55,197 nucleotides of DNA, taken from the NCBI GenBank assembly GCA_964623885.1, contig CAZUVM010000211.1:1-55197 (forward strand), in the 5' to 3' direction. Below, one piece after another: positions 27,081 through 39,400 of this stretch. The notes under the pieces were generated by a model. That model searched no databases. It saw nothing but the letters and a program-made list of their open reading frames with translations, and was not told the DNA's origin. Every line of letters begins with the position of its first letter. Within the stretch, counting starts at the first letter, position 1. Made by a program: the position numbers and the translations under genes. The DNA is from CAZUVM01 sp964623885 (GTDB lineage Bacteria; Verrucomicrobiota; Verrucomicrobiia; Limisphaerales; UBA8199).

Positions 27081-30000
27081 ATGAGCCAGTCTTTAAGTAA
27101 CTGCCTCGAACCAGTTCAAGGTTTTACCGAACGGGCGCCCAAGACGCTGGTCAGCGCTCAAGCAGGGTTTCCGCTCTCCTATATGCAGGAGAGCCTGTGG
27201 ATCATTGAACAATTAGCGCCCGGCACCTCTGCGTATAATCTGCCCGAAGCGTGGCGCTGCCGCGGGCGGTTGAACATTGGCGCGCTGCGTCGCAGTCTTG
27301 ATGTTGTTTCTGACCGGCATGAATCCCTGCGCACGGTATTCGGCGTGCAGGAGGGGAAACCGAGCCAGATCATCCAGGGTCCTCACTCCTTTGACCTCGA
27401 AGTCACCGATTTGAGCAAATCCTCCGATCCGGTATCGGAAGCGCAGCGCCGGCTGCAAGCCGAGGCATGCCGGCCGTTTGACCTGGTGCGGGGACCCCTT
27501 TTTCGCGCGCATCTGTACTGGTTGGCGGAGGACGATCATATTCTGTTGTTTAACCTCCACCACCTCGTGGCTGATGAATGGTCTTTCAACATACTCCGGC
27601 GCGAGCTGGCCGAAGTTTACGGGGGATTGATCTCCGGCCGTGAGGCTCGGTTGCCGGAACTACCGGTTCAATACGTTGATTTTGCCGCCTGGCAGCGGGA
27701 TCGGATGACGAAAGGCCAGCTGAGCGAAGCGCTTGAATTCTGGAAGCAGAAGCTGCGCGGCCCTTTGCCGTCGTTGGATCTGCCAGGCGATTACGAGCGT
27801 CCGAGCCGTCAATCATTTCGCGGCGCCACACAGTACCACAACTTGTCACAGCAGCTTTCGGATGCTCTGAAGGAGTTGGGGCGTCGCGAGGGTGCCACGT
27901 TGTTTATGGTGCTCCTGGCCGGATTTGAAGCACTGCTCCATCGATATACTCGGCAGACCGATATTATTGTCGGCTCACCCATTGCCGGGCGAGAGCAGGC
28001 GGAGACCGAAGGCCTGATTGGGTTTCTGGTAAATACTCACGCGCTTCGCTGTGATGCGGGCGATGACCCGTCGTTTATTGATTTTGTGCGGCGTGTGCGC
28101 GAAACGACGATCGAAGCCAAAGCTCACCAGGAGGTTTCGCTGGATCGAATCCTGGAGGCGTTGCAACCGCCAAGGGACCACGGCCGCCATCCACTTTTCC
28201 AGGTTGTTTTTGGTCTGCAAGGCGGGTTGCCCGAATCCTGGTCGTTGCCCGAAGTATTGGCCGAGCGTATCGAAGTGGACAACGGAGGCGCGAAATTCGA
28301 TTGGACGCTGCTGGCAACCGAGACTCGCGATGGCATTCGGCTGCGTTCGGAATATCGCACGGATTTGTTCGACGCGGGGACGATCGCGCGATTTGTGCGC
28401 CATCTTGAAACGATGCTGGAGGCAGCCGTCGCTCAACCGGGCCAAAACCTCTCCCAGTTGCCGCTGCTGACCGAACCGGAACGCTGTCAACTGCTGGCGG
28501 CTTGGAATCCCGCTTCAACCGAATCTGTGCCTGGCCCGTGTTTGCATGAATGGTTTGCCACACAGGTTGAACGGACGCCCAACGCAATCGCGGTTAATGA
28601 CGAAAAGCAGCAACTGAGCTATCGGGAACTCAACGCGCGAGCCAATCGACTGGCACATTTGCTGCAAGGTTTGGGAGTAGGGCCTGGAGCAGCGGTAGCC
28701 ATTTGCCTGGAGCGTTCTCTCGACCTGGTGGTGGCCTGTCTGGCCGTGCTGAAGGCGGGTGGCGCTTACGTGCCGATTGATCCGTGCGTGCCGCCGGCGC
28801 GCATGGCATTCATTATCGACGACACGCAAGTGCGGGTGTTGTTAACTCAAACGACCCTCGTTCCTGAACTGGAGCAGGCCATCGGCCTGGGGCAGACCAG
28901 AGCCAAGGTCGTAGCTTTGGATGCAAACCGGGATCGTATTGAAGCTGAGCCGCTGACGAATCCAGTTAGCGCGGTCACGCCAAAGGACACAGCCTACATC
29001 ATCTATACCTCAGGCTCTACCGGCCAACCCAAAGGTGTCCTGGTTACCCATTTCAACGTAGTGCGTTTAATGCAGCAGACTCAGCCCTGGTTTCGATTCG
29101 ATTCCACCGATGTCTGGACGTTGTTCCATGCTTATACTTTTGATTTTTCGGTATGGGAACTCTGGGGCGCGCTGCTTTATGGTGGGCGGTTGGTCGTGGT
29201 GCCGTACCTGGTCAGCCGCTCGCCTAAGGAATTTCTCGCCTTACTCGTCCGTGAAGGTGTTACCGTCCTTAACCAAACCCCATCGGCATTCCGGCAATTG
29301 ATCTGGGTAGACGCGGAAGCATCGGTGCCTTCCAAGTTGAACTTGCGCTACGTCGTGTTCGGCGGCGAAGCACTGGAATTGCAGAGTCTCAAGCCCTGGT
29401 TCGATCGACATGGGGATGAGAAACCGCGGTTGGTCAATATGTACGGGATCACCGAGACGACCGTTCATGTAACATACCGTGTCATACGCCGCGCGGACTT
29501 GGCCCGAAATGCGGGCAGCGTCATTGGTGTGCCGATTCCGGATCTGCGGCTATACTTGCTGGACAAACATCTTCAACCTGTTCCGTTGGGGGTGCCCGGA
29601 GAGATTTGCGTTGGCGGGGCAGGGGTGGCGCGGGGGTACTTGAATCGGCCGGAGCTGACCGCCGAGCGTTTTGTGCCGGATCCGTGGTGCTCTCAGCCGG
29701 GCGCGCGGCTTTACCGCAGCGGCGACCTGGCGCGATACACGTCCGCAGGAGAACTCGAATACCTGGGGCGCATGGACCACCAGGTCAAAATTCGCGGTTT
29801 TCGAGTCGAATTGGGAGAGATAGAATCGGCCCTCAACCGGCACGAGGGAATTCGCGAAAGCGCAGTGATCGTCGACGACCTGAACGGCGAACGACGACTC
29901 GTTGCTTACGTGGTGCCCGTTAAGGAAGTACCAAGCTTGTCGGAGCTTCGACAGCATTTGGCCCAAAGCCTGCCCGACTACATGATCCCGGCGGTGTTTA

Positions 30001-30476
30001 TCCCGTTGGCATCTTTGCCGCTGACATCCAATGGGAAGCTCGATCGCCGCGCCTTGCCTTGCCCGGGGAATACCGATGTGGTGCGGACTACCCGGTCAGT
30101 TCCACCCCGGAACGATGTAGAAAGAGGAATCGCTGAAATCTGGTGCGGGATTCTCAATCTGAAGTCGGTCGGCATTGAGGATAATTTTTTCCATCTGGGC
30201 GGCCACTCTTTGCTCGCCAGCCAGGTCATGGCCAGGCTTACCGAAGCTTTCAATGTCGACCTGCCGGTGCGTCTGCTGTTTGAAACACCCACTATCGCCG
30301 GTTTGGCCGAGAGCGTCGCGCGAATCCAACGGGAGGAACCCAGGCGCCCCGTTGCGATTCCGCGACGGTTGCAGAGCCGCCGCGCCCAGGAATTGCTGGC
30401 ACGCCTGGACGAACTTACCGAGGAGGAAATCGACGAACTCCTGAGCGACCCAGACCACCAAAAGATTACGACATGA
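27081..30476 (+). CDS. Nonribosomal peptide synthetase, C-A(Thr)-PCP
   Basis: First synthetase of the locus, 1,131 residues. A condensation domain (about 28-460) has HHLVADEWS at H160-H161; an adenylation domain (about 475-985) has TSGSTGQPKG from T643, YGITETT, YRSGDLAR and NGKLDR; a carrier domain has the phosphopantetheine Ser1043 in LGGHSLL. Reading the specificity residues against GrsA gives D-F-W-N-V-G-M-V-H-K, one change from the Thr code DFWNIGMVHK, so Thr is predicted. A condensation domain at the very start of an assembly line often N-acylates the first residue, so a fatty acyl-Thr start is possible, but the subtype was not tested. There is no docking domain that I recognise; the next gene overlaps by ATGA. 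An attenuator-like leader lies just upstream. Confidence 0.92.
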   Translation: MSQSLSNCLEPVQGFTERAPKTLVSAQAGFPLSYMQESLWIIEQLAPGTSAYNLPEAWRCRGRLNIGALRRSLDVVSDRHESLRTVFGVQEGKPSQIIQGPHSFDLEVTDLSKSSDPVSEAQRRLQAEACRPFDLVRGPLFRAHLYWLAEDDHILLFNLHHLVADEWSFNILRRELAEVYGGLISGREARLPELPVQYVDFAAWQRDRMTKGQLSEALEFWKQKLRGPLPSLDLPGDYERPSRQSFRGATQYHNLSQQLSDALKELGRREGATLFMVLLAGFEALLHRYTRQTDIIVGSPIAGREQAETEGLIGFLVNTHALRCDAGDDPSFIDFVRRVRETTIEAKAHQEVSLDRILEALQPPRDHGRHPLFQVVFGLQGGLPESWSLPEVLAERIEVDNGGAKFDWTLLATETRDGIRLRSEYRTDLFDAGTIARFVRHLETMLEAAVAQPGQNLSQLPLLTEPERCQLLAAWNPASTESVPGPCLHEWFATQVERTPNAIAVNDEKQQLSYRELNARANRLAHLLQGLGVGPGAAVAICLERSLDLVVACLAVLKAGGAYVPIDPCVPPARMAFIIDDTQVRVLLTQTTLVPELEQAIGLGQTRAKVVALDANRDRIEAEPLTNPVSAVTPKDTAYIIYTSGSTGQPKGVLVTHFNVVRLMQQTQPWFRFDSTDVWTLFHAYTFDFSVWELWGALLYGGRLVVVPYLVSRSPKEFLALLVREGVTVLNQTPSAFRQLIWVDAEASVPSKLNLRYVVFGGEALELQSLKPWFDRHGDEKPRLVNMYGITETTVHVTYRVIRRADLARNAGSVIGVPIPDLRLYLLDKHLQPVPLGVPGEICVGGAGVARGYLNRPELTAERFVPDPWCSQPGARLYRSGDLARYTSAGELEYLGRMDHQVKIRGFRVELGEIESALNRHEGIRESAVIVDDLNGERRLVAYVVPVKEVPSLSELRQHLAQSLPDYMIPAVFIPLASLPLTSNGKLDRRALPCPGNTDVVRTTRSVPPRNDVERGIAEIWCGILNLKSVGIEDNFFHLGGHSLLASQVMARLTEAFNVDLPVRLLFETPTIAGLAESVARIQREEPRRPVAIPRRLQSRRAQELLARLDELTEEEIDELLSDPDHQKITT

Positions 30477-33400
30477 GTTCTACGGTTAAAGGATCCGCGC
30501 CTGATTCCCTGGAGCGCCGGCGGGCGCTTCTCGCTGAGCGTTTGCGACAGGTCGAGGGCTCGCAAGTGGCGTGTCCCCTGTCTTTCGGCCAGCAGCGGCT
30601 GTGGTTTTTGCAACAACTGGAGCCGAACTCCGCCCTGTACAATGTCCCGTTCCTTGCCCGGCTTAGTGGGCCGTTGGATGCCGCGGCATTGGGGCGTTCG
30701 CTTAACGCAATAATCCGGCGACACGATGTCCTGCGCACCCTTATCCGGTTGGAGGACGAGGAACCGATTCAGCGAGTCGAGGAAACTGCCAGCCTGGAGC
30801 TACCAGTGGTCGATCTCTGCACGCTCGCGGAAGCCGAGCGATCAACTGAGGCGCAACGCCTGGTGCACGACGAGGTCAACCATCCATTCGATCTCGCATC
30901 CGACCTGCCTATCAGGGCCGTCCTGCTTCGATTGCAGCCGGATGAACACTGGTTTGTGCTGACAATTCACCACATCGCCTTTGACGAGTGGTCGGCGTCA
31001 GTTTTCTTCCGGGAGTTGGCAACCTATTACGAGGGCTTTGCTAATAATCAACCGGCCGCTTTGGCGCCCTTGCCGATTCAATATGCCGATTTTGCCGCCT
31101 GGCAGCGCGAGCAACTCCGGGGGCCAGTGCTGGAAAAGCAACTTGCCTACTGGAAAGAGTGCCTGGGCGGCAGTCCGCCAACACTCGCTTTGCCCACGGA
31201 CCGCCCACGACGTTCTACTCCAACATTCTGCGGCACACAACTGGCGCGCGACCTGGGGCCGGAATTGAAACAGGGATTGCACCAGTGCGCTGAACGTGCT
31301 GACGGCACCCCCTTTATGGTTTTGGTCGCGGCGCTGGCCGCATTGCTGCAGCGCTACACGCGGCAGGAAGATGTGTTGATTGGCTGTCCCATTGCGGGCC
31401 GGAATCGAATTGAGACCCAGCAATTAATTGGTTTCTTTGTTAACACGCTCCCACTGAGGATCGATCTGAAACAGGATCCTTCGTTCTCGGAGCTGTTGAG
31501 CCGGGTGCGAACCGCTACGCTCGGCGCCTATGCTCACCAGGAAGCGCCGTTTGAAAAAATTGTCGAAGAGCTTCAACCGGAGCGCTCGCTCACGCATCTG
31601 CCGTTTACTCGGGTAATGCTTGTTCTTCAGAACGAACCATTCGAGGAAATGCAACTTGGTCCGGTGAAAATCCAGTTCCTGCCGGTGGCAACTGATACTT
31701 CCAAATTCGACCTGACGCTGGCTTTGCAAGACGCGCGGCAGGGCTTGATTGCGCGGGCCGAGTACAACACGGACTTGTTCGACGCCACCACGATTGGCCG
31801 CCTGATCGGACATTTCGAGTTGCTTCTGCGCGGTGCGCTCGAGGAACCGGCCCGACGCGTTTCCCAACTTCCATTACTGCCCGAATCCGAGCGCCACCAG
31901 TTGCTTTCCGAGTGGAACCGCACCGAACGCGATTACCCGCGCGATCGCTGTATCCACGAGATTTTTGAAACACGCGCCGCCGCTGCACCCGGCGCTACGG
32001 CTTTGGTGTTCGATCACCTCGCACTTAGCTACGAGGAACTGAACCTGCGTGCCAACCAACTGGCGCATTATCTGAGGCGGTGTGGCATTGCGCCGGAGAC
32101 ACCGGTGGCCGTTTGTCTTGAACGGTCGAGCAACATGATTGTGGCCTGGCTGGCGGTCCTTAAGGCGGGTGGCGCTTATGTTCCCCTGGACGCCAGTTAC
32201 CCCAGAGAGCGCCTCGGTTTCATGCTTCGCGACACACAAGCGCCGGTATTGATTACTCAACAAAGCTTGTCAGCTCACGTCCCGCGCGAAGTGGCCAGCG
32301 TTGTCTGCCTTGATTCCGATTGGGAATTGATCGCCCGGGAGAGCCGACGCAACCCGATATCAGTCAATCGCCCCGAGCACCTGGCGTATATTATTTATAC
32401 CTCCGGGTCCACAGGCGAACCCAAGGGTGTGGCGGTTCCGCATCGCGCAGTGTCCCGCCTGGTGCTCAACACCGATTATATCGATTTCACGCGTAAGGAC
32501 CGGGTCGCCCAGGTATCGAACGCGTCATTCGACGCGGCAACTTTCGAGGTTTGGGGCGCGCTGCTCAACGGCGGTCAGTTGATCGGGATTGCGCAGGACG
32601 TTGCGCTGGCGCCGCACCTGTTTGCCCGCCAACTGCGCGAGCAAAAGATCACAGCGATGTTTCTTACGTCCGCACTGTTTAATCAATTGGCTCGCGAAGC
32701 TCCGGGCGCCTTTGAAACAGTTCGCACTGTCATCGCGGGAGGTGAGGCCCTCGATCCCAAATGGGTGCGGAGCGTGCTAAAGGATCGGCCTCCCGCCCGG
32801 TTGCTAAATGGGTACGGACCCACTGAGAACACGACTTTTACCTGCTGTTATCGAATCCGCGAATTGGCGGCCGATGCCGTCCAGGTGCCCATCGGCCGTC
32901 CTATTTCGAATACCCGGGTTTACATACTTGATAGGCACCTCAACCCGGTCCCAATCGGTGTGCCAGGCGAACTCTACGCCGGTGGCGACGGCGTCGCGCG
33001 CGGTTATTGGAACCGCGCGGAACTGACCTCGACAAAATTCGTTTCCAATCCGTTCGACAAGGATGGCGGCTCCCATCTCTATCGAACCGGAGATTTGGCG
33101 CGCTATCTGCCCGATGGGAATATCGAATTCCTGGGGCGCATCGATCAGCAAGTGAAAATCCGGGGATTCCGGATTGAGTTGGGGGAAATCGAAACTGTGC
33201 TTGGGCGTCATCCAGCGATACGCCAGTGTGTAGTCGTCGTCCATGGAACGTCCGCCGACAATAAGAGGCTGATTGCCTATATTCTGCCCGCCGCCAACGC
33301 CACACCGAATTCCAGTGACCTGCGGGGTTTTCTTGCCGAGCGCTTGCCGGATTACATGATCCCGGCGGCGTTCGTTACGTTGTCGACGTTGCCTTTGACA

Positions 33401-36400
33401 TCGAATGGCAAAGTGGACCGCCAGGCGTTGCCGGCGCCAGACCACGCGCGGCCTGAGTTGGAGCGCCAATACGCTCCGCCGCGAGACGACGTGGAACAGC
33501 GGTTAACGACTATTTGGGAGAGCGTCCTGCGGGTTAAACCGATCGGTGTCCAGGATAAATTTTTCGATTTGGGCGGGCACTCGCTGCTCGCTGTCCGGCT
33601 CGCGGCGCAAATCCAGAAGGCCTTTGGAAAAGAGCTCCGGCTGGCAACTATTTTCCAGGCGCCGACGATCGAGCACATGGCTCGAATCCTGCGCGATGAA
33701 GTCAAGGAAAGCACGATCACTACGGCCAGTTCGATTTTGGAGCTACAGCCGCAAGGTTCCCGGCCGGCGCTTTATCTCGTCCACGGTGCGGGAGGGGGAA
33801 TGTTTTGGGGCTACGCGAATCTCGCGCGGCATCTGGGGCAGGAGCAGCCCTTGTACGGTTTCAATTCTCGCGGGCTCGACGGCCGTGAGGAACTGGATCG
33901 TATAGAAGACTTGGCGTCCCAATATCTCCGCGACTTGCGCGCCAGGCAGCCCGCCGGGCCTTATTACTTGGGCGGTTACTGCTTTGGCGGCAACGTTGCT
34001 TACGAAATGGCCCGGCAGCTTTCCGAACAAGGTCAGGAGGTTGCGTTACTCGCATTATTCAACTGTGCTCCGCCGAATTCTAACTACACCCGGATTCCCT
34101 GGACGCCGATCTGGGGGCTCCGCCTCCTGCGCAATTTAGTATATTGGGGCAATTACTTCCGACAATGGAGCGCATCGCAACGACGGGAGTTTTTCCGGTG
34201 GAAATGGGCATTGTTCCGCAAACGCATTGCCCGATTGGGCGGCGGCAGGGATCCCAAACCCGCGCGCGTTGAGGCTGGTGACCTGGTCGATCTGTCTTCC
34301 TACACCCCGGAACAGCGTCTGGTTTGGGAAGCGCATTTGCGAGCGCTCGTACACTACCGGCCAAAACCTTACCCGGGGACCGCTCACCTTTTTCGCAGTC
34401 CAGGCCATCCCTTGTGGTGCTCATTCGATCCCGATTACGGTTGGGGCGCCCTGGCTCGCGGCGGTGTCAGCATCACCCTATTGCCAGGTGCCCATGAAAA
34501 AATTCTCGAGGAGCCATGCGTTGCCGTTTTGGCCAGCGCACTCGAGGAGGTTATCCTCGCCAGGCAGACACATAAGAGGATTTCTCACGTTTCAGCGAAG
34601 CAGCAAGTCGGAGAGAAAGAGTGCGTCTCTTATTGGAAACATCAACTCGAGGGTGCTCCGGCATTACTGGATTTCCCGGCGGATTTTGCCAGGTGCCAGG
34701 AGCAGAACTATAGGCTCGCCTGCCATGAATTTCGCATGCCTGAAGAGGTAGCGAACTCCGTCGATGAATTCGTAAAGCACCGCGGTGATGAATTTGCGCC
34801 TATTCTTTTTGGCTCATTTGCCGCGATGATCCATCGGTATCTCGGGCGCACAGACCTGGTGCTAGGCGCGGTTTTGCCGGCTGACGAATCAGAGACGTCG
34901 CGCGACGACATACTTCCTTTGCGTTGCGATGTTTCCGGTGAACCGGATTTTCAGAACCTGGTTGCTCGGGTTTCCAAAATCATTCGCGAAGGCCAGCGCG
35001 CCGGTGCGCCGAATCTTGAGAAGTTAGCTGCGGCGATGCAATTGGAACCGCAAACAAGCTATGCTCCGATCGTCCAGGTTGTCTTCGAGTTTCGGCAGGA
35101 AGGACGCGGTGAACGGCAGCCAACTGCACAGGACGCGTCTTCCGACAGTAAGGGAGCCAAATTCGATGTTCGATTCAATATCCTGCGCGCGCCGGGTGGC
35201 GTTTCCGTAAGAATTCAATACAACGGTTGTTTATTCGAAGCTGCTCGAATCGAAAGGATGGCGGATCATTTTCTGACCCTCCTGACGGCGGCGATCGAGC
35301 AGCCCGAGCGCCCGATTTCGCAGCTCCCATTGCTTCCTGAAAAGGAATTGCGGCAACTAGACCAGTGGAACCAGACGGCCCTGGAGTATCCCAGCCATAA
35401 GACTGCGATCGAACTCATCCGGGAACAGATTGCCCGCACGCCGGAAGCCGAAGCTTTGGTTTTTGTTCAGGCGCGATACACCTACCGTTCTTTGCATCGG
35501 CGGGCGCTCCAAATCGCCAACCAACTGAAAACGGACGGAGTTACTCCGGGCCAATTCGTCGGCATTTGCCTCGAGCGTTCGCCGGATATGGTGGCCAGTC
35601 TACTTGGCGCCTGGCTGGCCGGGGCAGCTTATGTGCCGCTGGATCCCGCCTACCCGCGTGAGCGTATTGCCTTCATGGTGCAAGACGCCCAACTAAGTGC
35701 CATCATTTCGCAACGCCACCTGACGAGTTTGCTGCCGGAAAACAGCGCCAAGGTGCTCATCCTGGAAGACCTGCATGAGGACTGCCCACTCGATCCAAGC
35801 GCTTTCGTCGCCCCTGCAATCAATTCCAATCATCTGGCGTATGTGATCTATACGTCGGGCTCGACCGGTAAGCCCAAGGGTGTCGCGCTGGAGCACCGAA
35901 GCGTCGTCGCCTTCATGCATTGGGCGCGACAGGTTTTCAACAATGAAGAGCTCTCCGGAGTTCTAGCCGCAACGTCCATCTGCTTTGACTTGTCTGTTTT
36001 TGAGATTTTCGCGCCGTTGTGTTGGGGTGGAAGAATAATACTGGCGGACAACGCGCTGGCGCTTCCAGCCTTGCCGGCCAAGTCCGAAGTGAAACTGATT
36101 AACACGGTGCCTTCGGCGATTCGAGAGCTGCTTCGGCTGAAGAGCATTCCGGACTCAGTCCAGGTAATTAATTTGGCTGGTGAGCCGCTTGCGTCCGAGT
36201 TGGTGACACAGCTCTACCAAAAGACCAAAGCAAAGAAGGTTCATGACCTTTATGGTCCAACGGAAACCACGGTGTATTCGACTTTCGCGCTGCGGCAGGT
36301 GGGCGCCACAGCAACGATTGGCCGGCCGCTGGCCAACGAGCAAGTGTTGCTGCTCGATGCCCATCGCCAACTCGTTCCAATTGGAATCCCTGGGGAGCTT

Positions 36401-39400
36401 TACATCGGGGGGGATGGTCTTGCGCGAGGGTATCTCCATCGGCCAGAGCTGACCGCTGAGCGTTTTGTGCCGCATCCGTTCAAACCGGGCTGTCGGCTCT
36501 ACAAAACCGGCGACCTGGCCCAATGGCGAGCGGATGGCAATCTCGAATTCCTGGGGCGCATCGATCATCAGGTAAAGATTCGCGGCTTTCGTATTGAATT
36601 GGGTGAAGTCGAAGCGGAGATCAAAAAGCATCCGACGGTGCGCGAACTGGTATTGCTGGCGCGCGAAGACGTCCCGGGAGACAAGCGCCTGGTAGCCTAT
36701 GTTACAGCACAGCCAGGTACCAAACCAACCGCGGAAGAGTTGCGAACGTTTGTTCGCAAGGTATTGCCGGACTACATGGTGCCTTCGGCATTTGTGTTGC
36801 TCGAGCAGTTACCGCTAACGCCCAATGGCAAAGTCGATCGGAAAGCGCTGCCGGCTCCAGCCACGGAACGGCAAGGTGCCATAGACCCAGCAGAGTTGCC
36901 TCGTTCTGAGATCGAGCAAAAAATGGCTGCTCTTTGGCAGGAAGTCCTCGGGATAGACAGGGTCAGCCGGCAGGATAATTTCACCAATTTGGGAGGCCAT
37001 TCGTTGCTGGCCACCCGTTTGGTTTCGCGCATCCGCGAGGTCTTCCAAATGGAGTTGCCGTTGGAAACAGTTTTTACCGCACCCACTTTTGCCAAACTGT
37101 GCGAAGCAGTTGTAGCCCTCTCGAGCGATTCCCGAGCAACCGGGCTGCCGGCATTGCGTAAGGTTGCACGCGTTCAAGGCGCTCCGCTTGCGTTCGTTCA
37201 GGAACGACTTTGGTTTCTCGACCAACTCAATCCTGGCGGCCATGCCTATCACGTCCCTTTTGCGTTGCGCCTGCGCGGACCGCTTAACGTCGCCGCGATG
37301 CAAAAGGCTATTGATGAAATTGTGAGCCGGTACGAAAGCCTGCGAGCAACGTTCCGTTACCAGTCCTCCGAGCTGGTGCAGTTTGTCGCGCCGTCGCGGA
37401 AAATCGAACTTAAGGTGCGGGAGTTTGGCGACAAACCTGGCGAAACTGAGACGGAGGCGAACCGATGGATCACCTCGGAAGCACAGCGGCCTTTTGACCT
37501 CGCACGCGGGCCTCTGCTTCGTCTGCGACTGGCTAAACTGGCGCCCGAGGATCATCTCTTCCTGCTGGTGATGCATCACATCATCTCGGATGGGTGGTCG
37601 GTGGCTTTGTTTTTTGAAGAACTTGAAACCTTGTATCGCGCGTTTGCAGCGGGAGCTCCCGCACCGCAGGTCGCGCCGCTGCCGATTGACTATGTTGATT
37701 TCGCTCATTGGCAACGGGAGACAATGGCGGGGGAACGACTGAATGGAGAGTTGAGTTATTGGAAGAATAAGCTCGCGGGTGCCCCATCGCATATCGATTT
37801 GCCGACGGACCGGCCGGAGCCGCCCGCCAGTACCGGCTATGCGGCGCGTTGCACGGCTCCTCTGAAAGCTTCCCTGGCCCATGCTCTTTTCGAGGATCCC
37901 GCTCGCCGCGAGGGGAATACCCCATTCATGCTCTCACTTTCGGCCCTGGCGGTGACTCTTAGCCAGTGGACTCATCAAAAGGACCTTGTCATCGGCACAG
38001 TCATGGCGGGGCGCACCCGATCCGAACTCGAGCGCATCATTGGATGTTTCATGAATTTCGTGCCGCTGCGGGTGAGCCTCGAAGGCGTCAGCAACGGGCG
38101 CGAACTGCTCACGCGTGTTCGCAGTAATGTGTTGGAAGGCCAAACGCACCAGGATTGCCCTTTTGAAAAAATCGTTGAGGCGGTCAATCCGGAGCGCCGT
38201 CTGAACCAAAACCCGCTTTATAATGTTGCCCTGCTTCTGCAGAACTTTCCTCAGGAGCTGTTCCGACAGGAGGGCCTGACGGCATCGCCGGTACCGGTCG
38301 CGCTTGACGCCGCGCTCCTGGATTTGCGGTTTGAGATTGAGCGAATAGGTCACCGGGAATTGTGTCAGACGGATCATCGAAATCCCGGCAATGGCCAAAA
38401 CAATGGAGTGCGGCCAAACGGCGCTGCGAACGGGTCGGGCGGTTCAGCACAGTCGCGGAATGGAAGCAGTAGCGATTCAGGGCAGGCAGGCTACGCGGTC
38501 ACGTGCGAATATCGTACGGATCTATTCGAACCGCACACCATCCGTGAACTCCTGGATTCTTATCTCGGCGCGCTGGAGAAACTGCTGCTGCAACCAGAAA
38601 CCAGCTTAGCCGATCTGCGGATTACTGCGGCTCTAGCGCAGCAGTCCGAAAATGTTCGCGAGCGCAAGCCGGCGCAAAAGTTTGCCGTCGCCGCAACGTT
38701 CACGGCCGAACCTATCACCGAACCGATGCGTTATTGGTTCGGCGAGCTGGACCTGACGGCGACGGTCGAGTTTGCGCCTTACAACCAAGTGTTCCAGCAA
38801 CTATTGGATCCGGCCAGCCTCCTTGGCACCAACAGTTCGGGATTGAACATCGTGCTAGTCCGGTTGCAAGACTGGCAACCCGATGCCATTCGTTCGGGGG
38901 CGGGCCTGCCGACATTGGCAGAGGCGCTTCGTAGAAACACCGCCGAGTTCGTGCTCGCACTCAAGGCCGCAGCGGCTCGATCCACTGCTCCTTATGTTAT
39001 CTGTCTTTGCCCGCCATCTGCCGCACTCGCGTCGGACCCCGAACGGGCGAATCTCCTCAGGACGGCTGAGATCTCCCTGGCGGCGGAGCTGGAGCCATTG
39101 AGTGGCGTGGTGGTCCTCACGAGTGCGCAGATGGCTCAATGGTACCCGGTCCCGGATTATTATGACGCCAGTGCGGACGACCTGGGCCATGTGCCTTACA
39201 CCCCGAAATTCTTCACCGCATTGGCTACCGCAATCATGCGGAAATTTCATGCGCTGCAGCGTTCACCGTACAAAGTCATTGTGCTGGATTGCGACCATAC
39301 GCTTTGGGCCGGGGTTTGCGGCGAGGACGGTCCGAACGGCGTTCGGCTTGACCCGCCTTATCTTGCGCTTCAGCAATTCATGCGCGCCCAGCACGAGGCC

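Noticed and set aside
30998..31867. Long open frames antisense to the synthetase genes
   Set aside because: They follow the codon bias of GC-rich coding DNA on the other strand and show no domain-like sequence.
33721..34620. Two NRPS genes wrongly joined at TE1
   Set aside because: The frame is continuous through TE1 into the half C domain, with no stop, start or ribosome-binding site at the joint.
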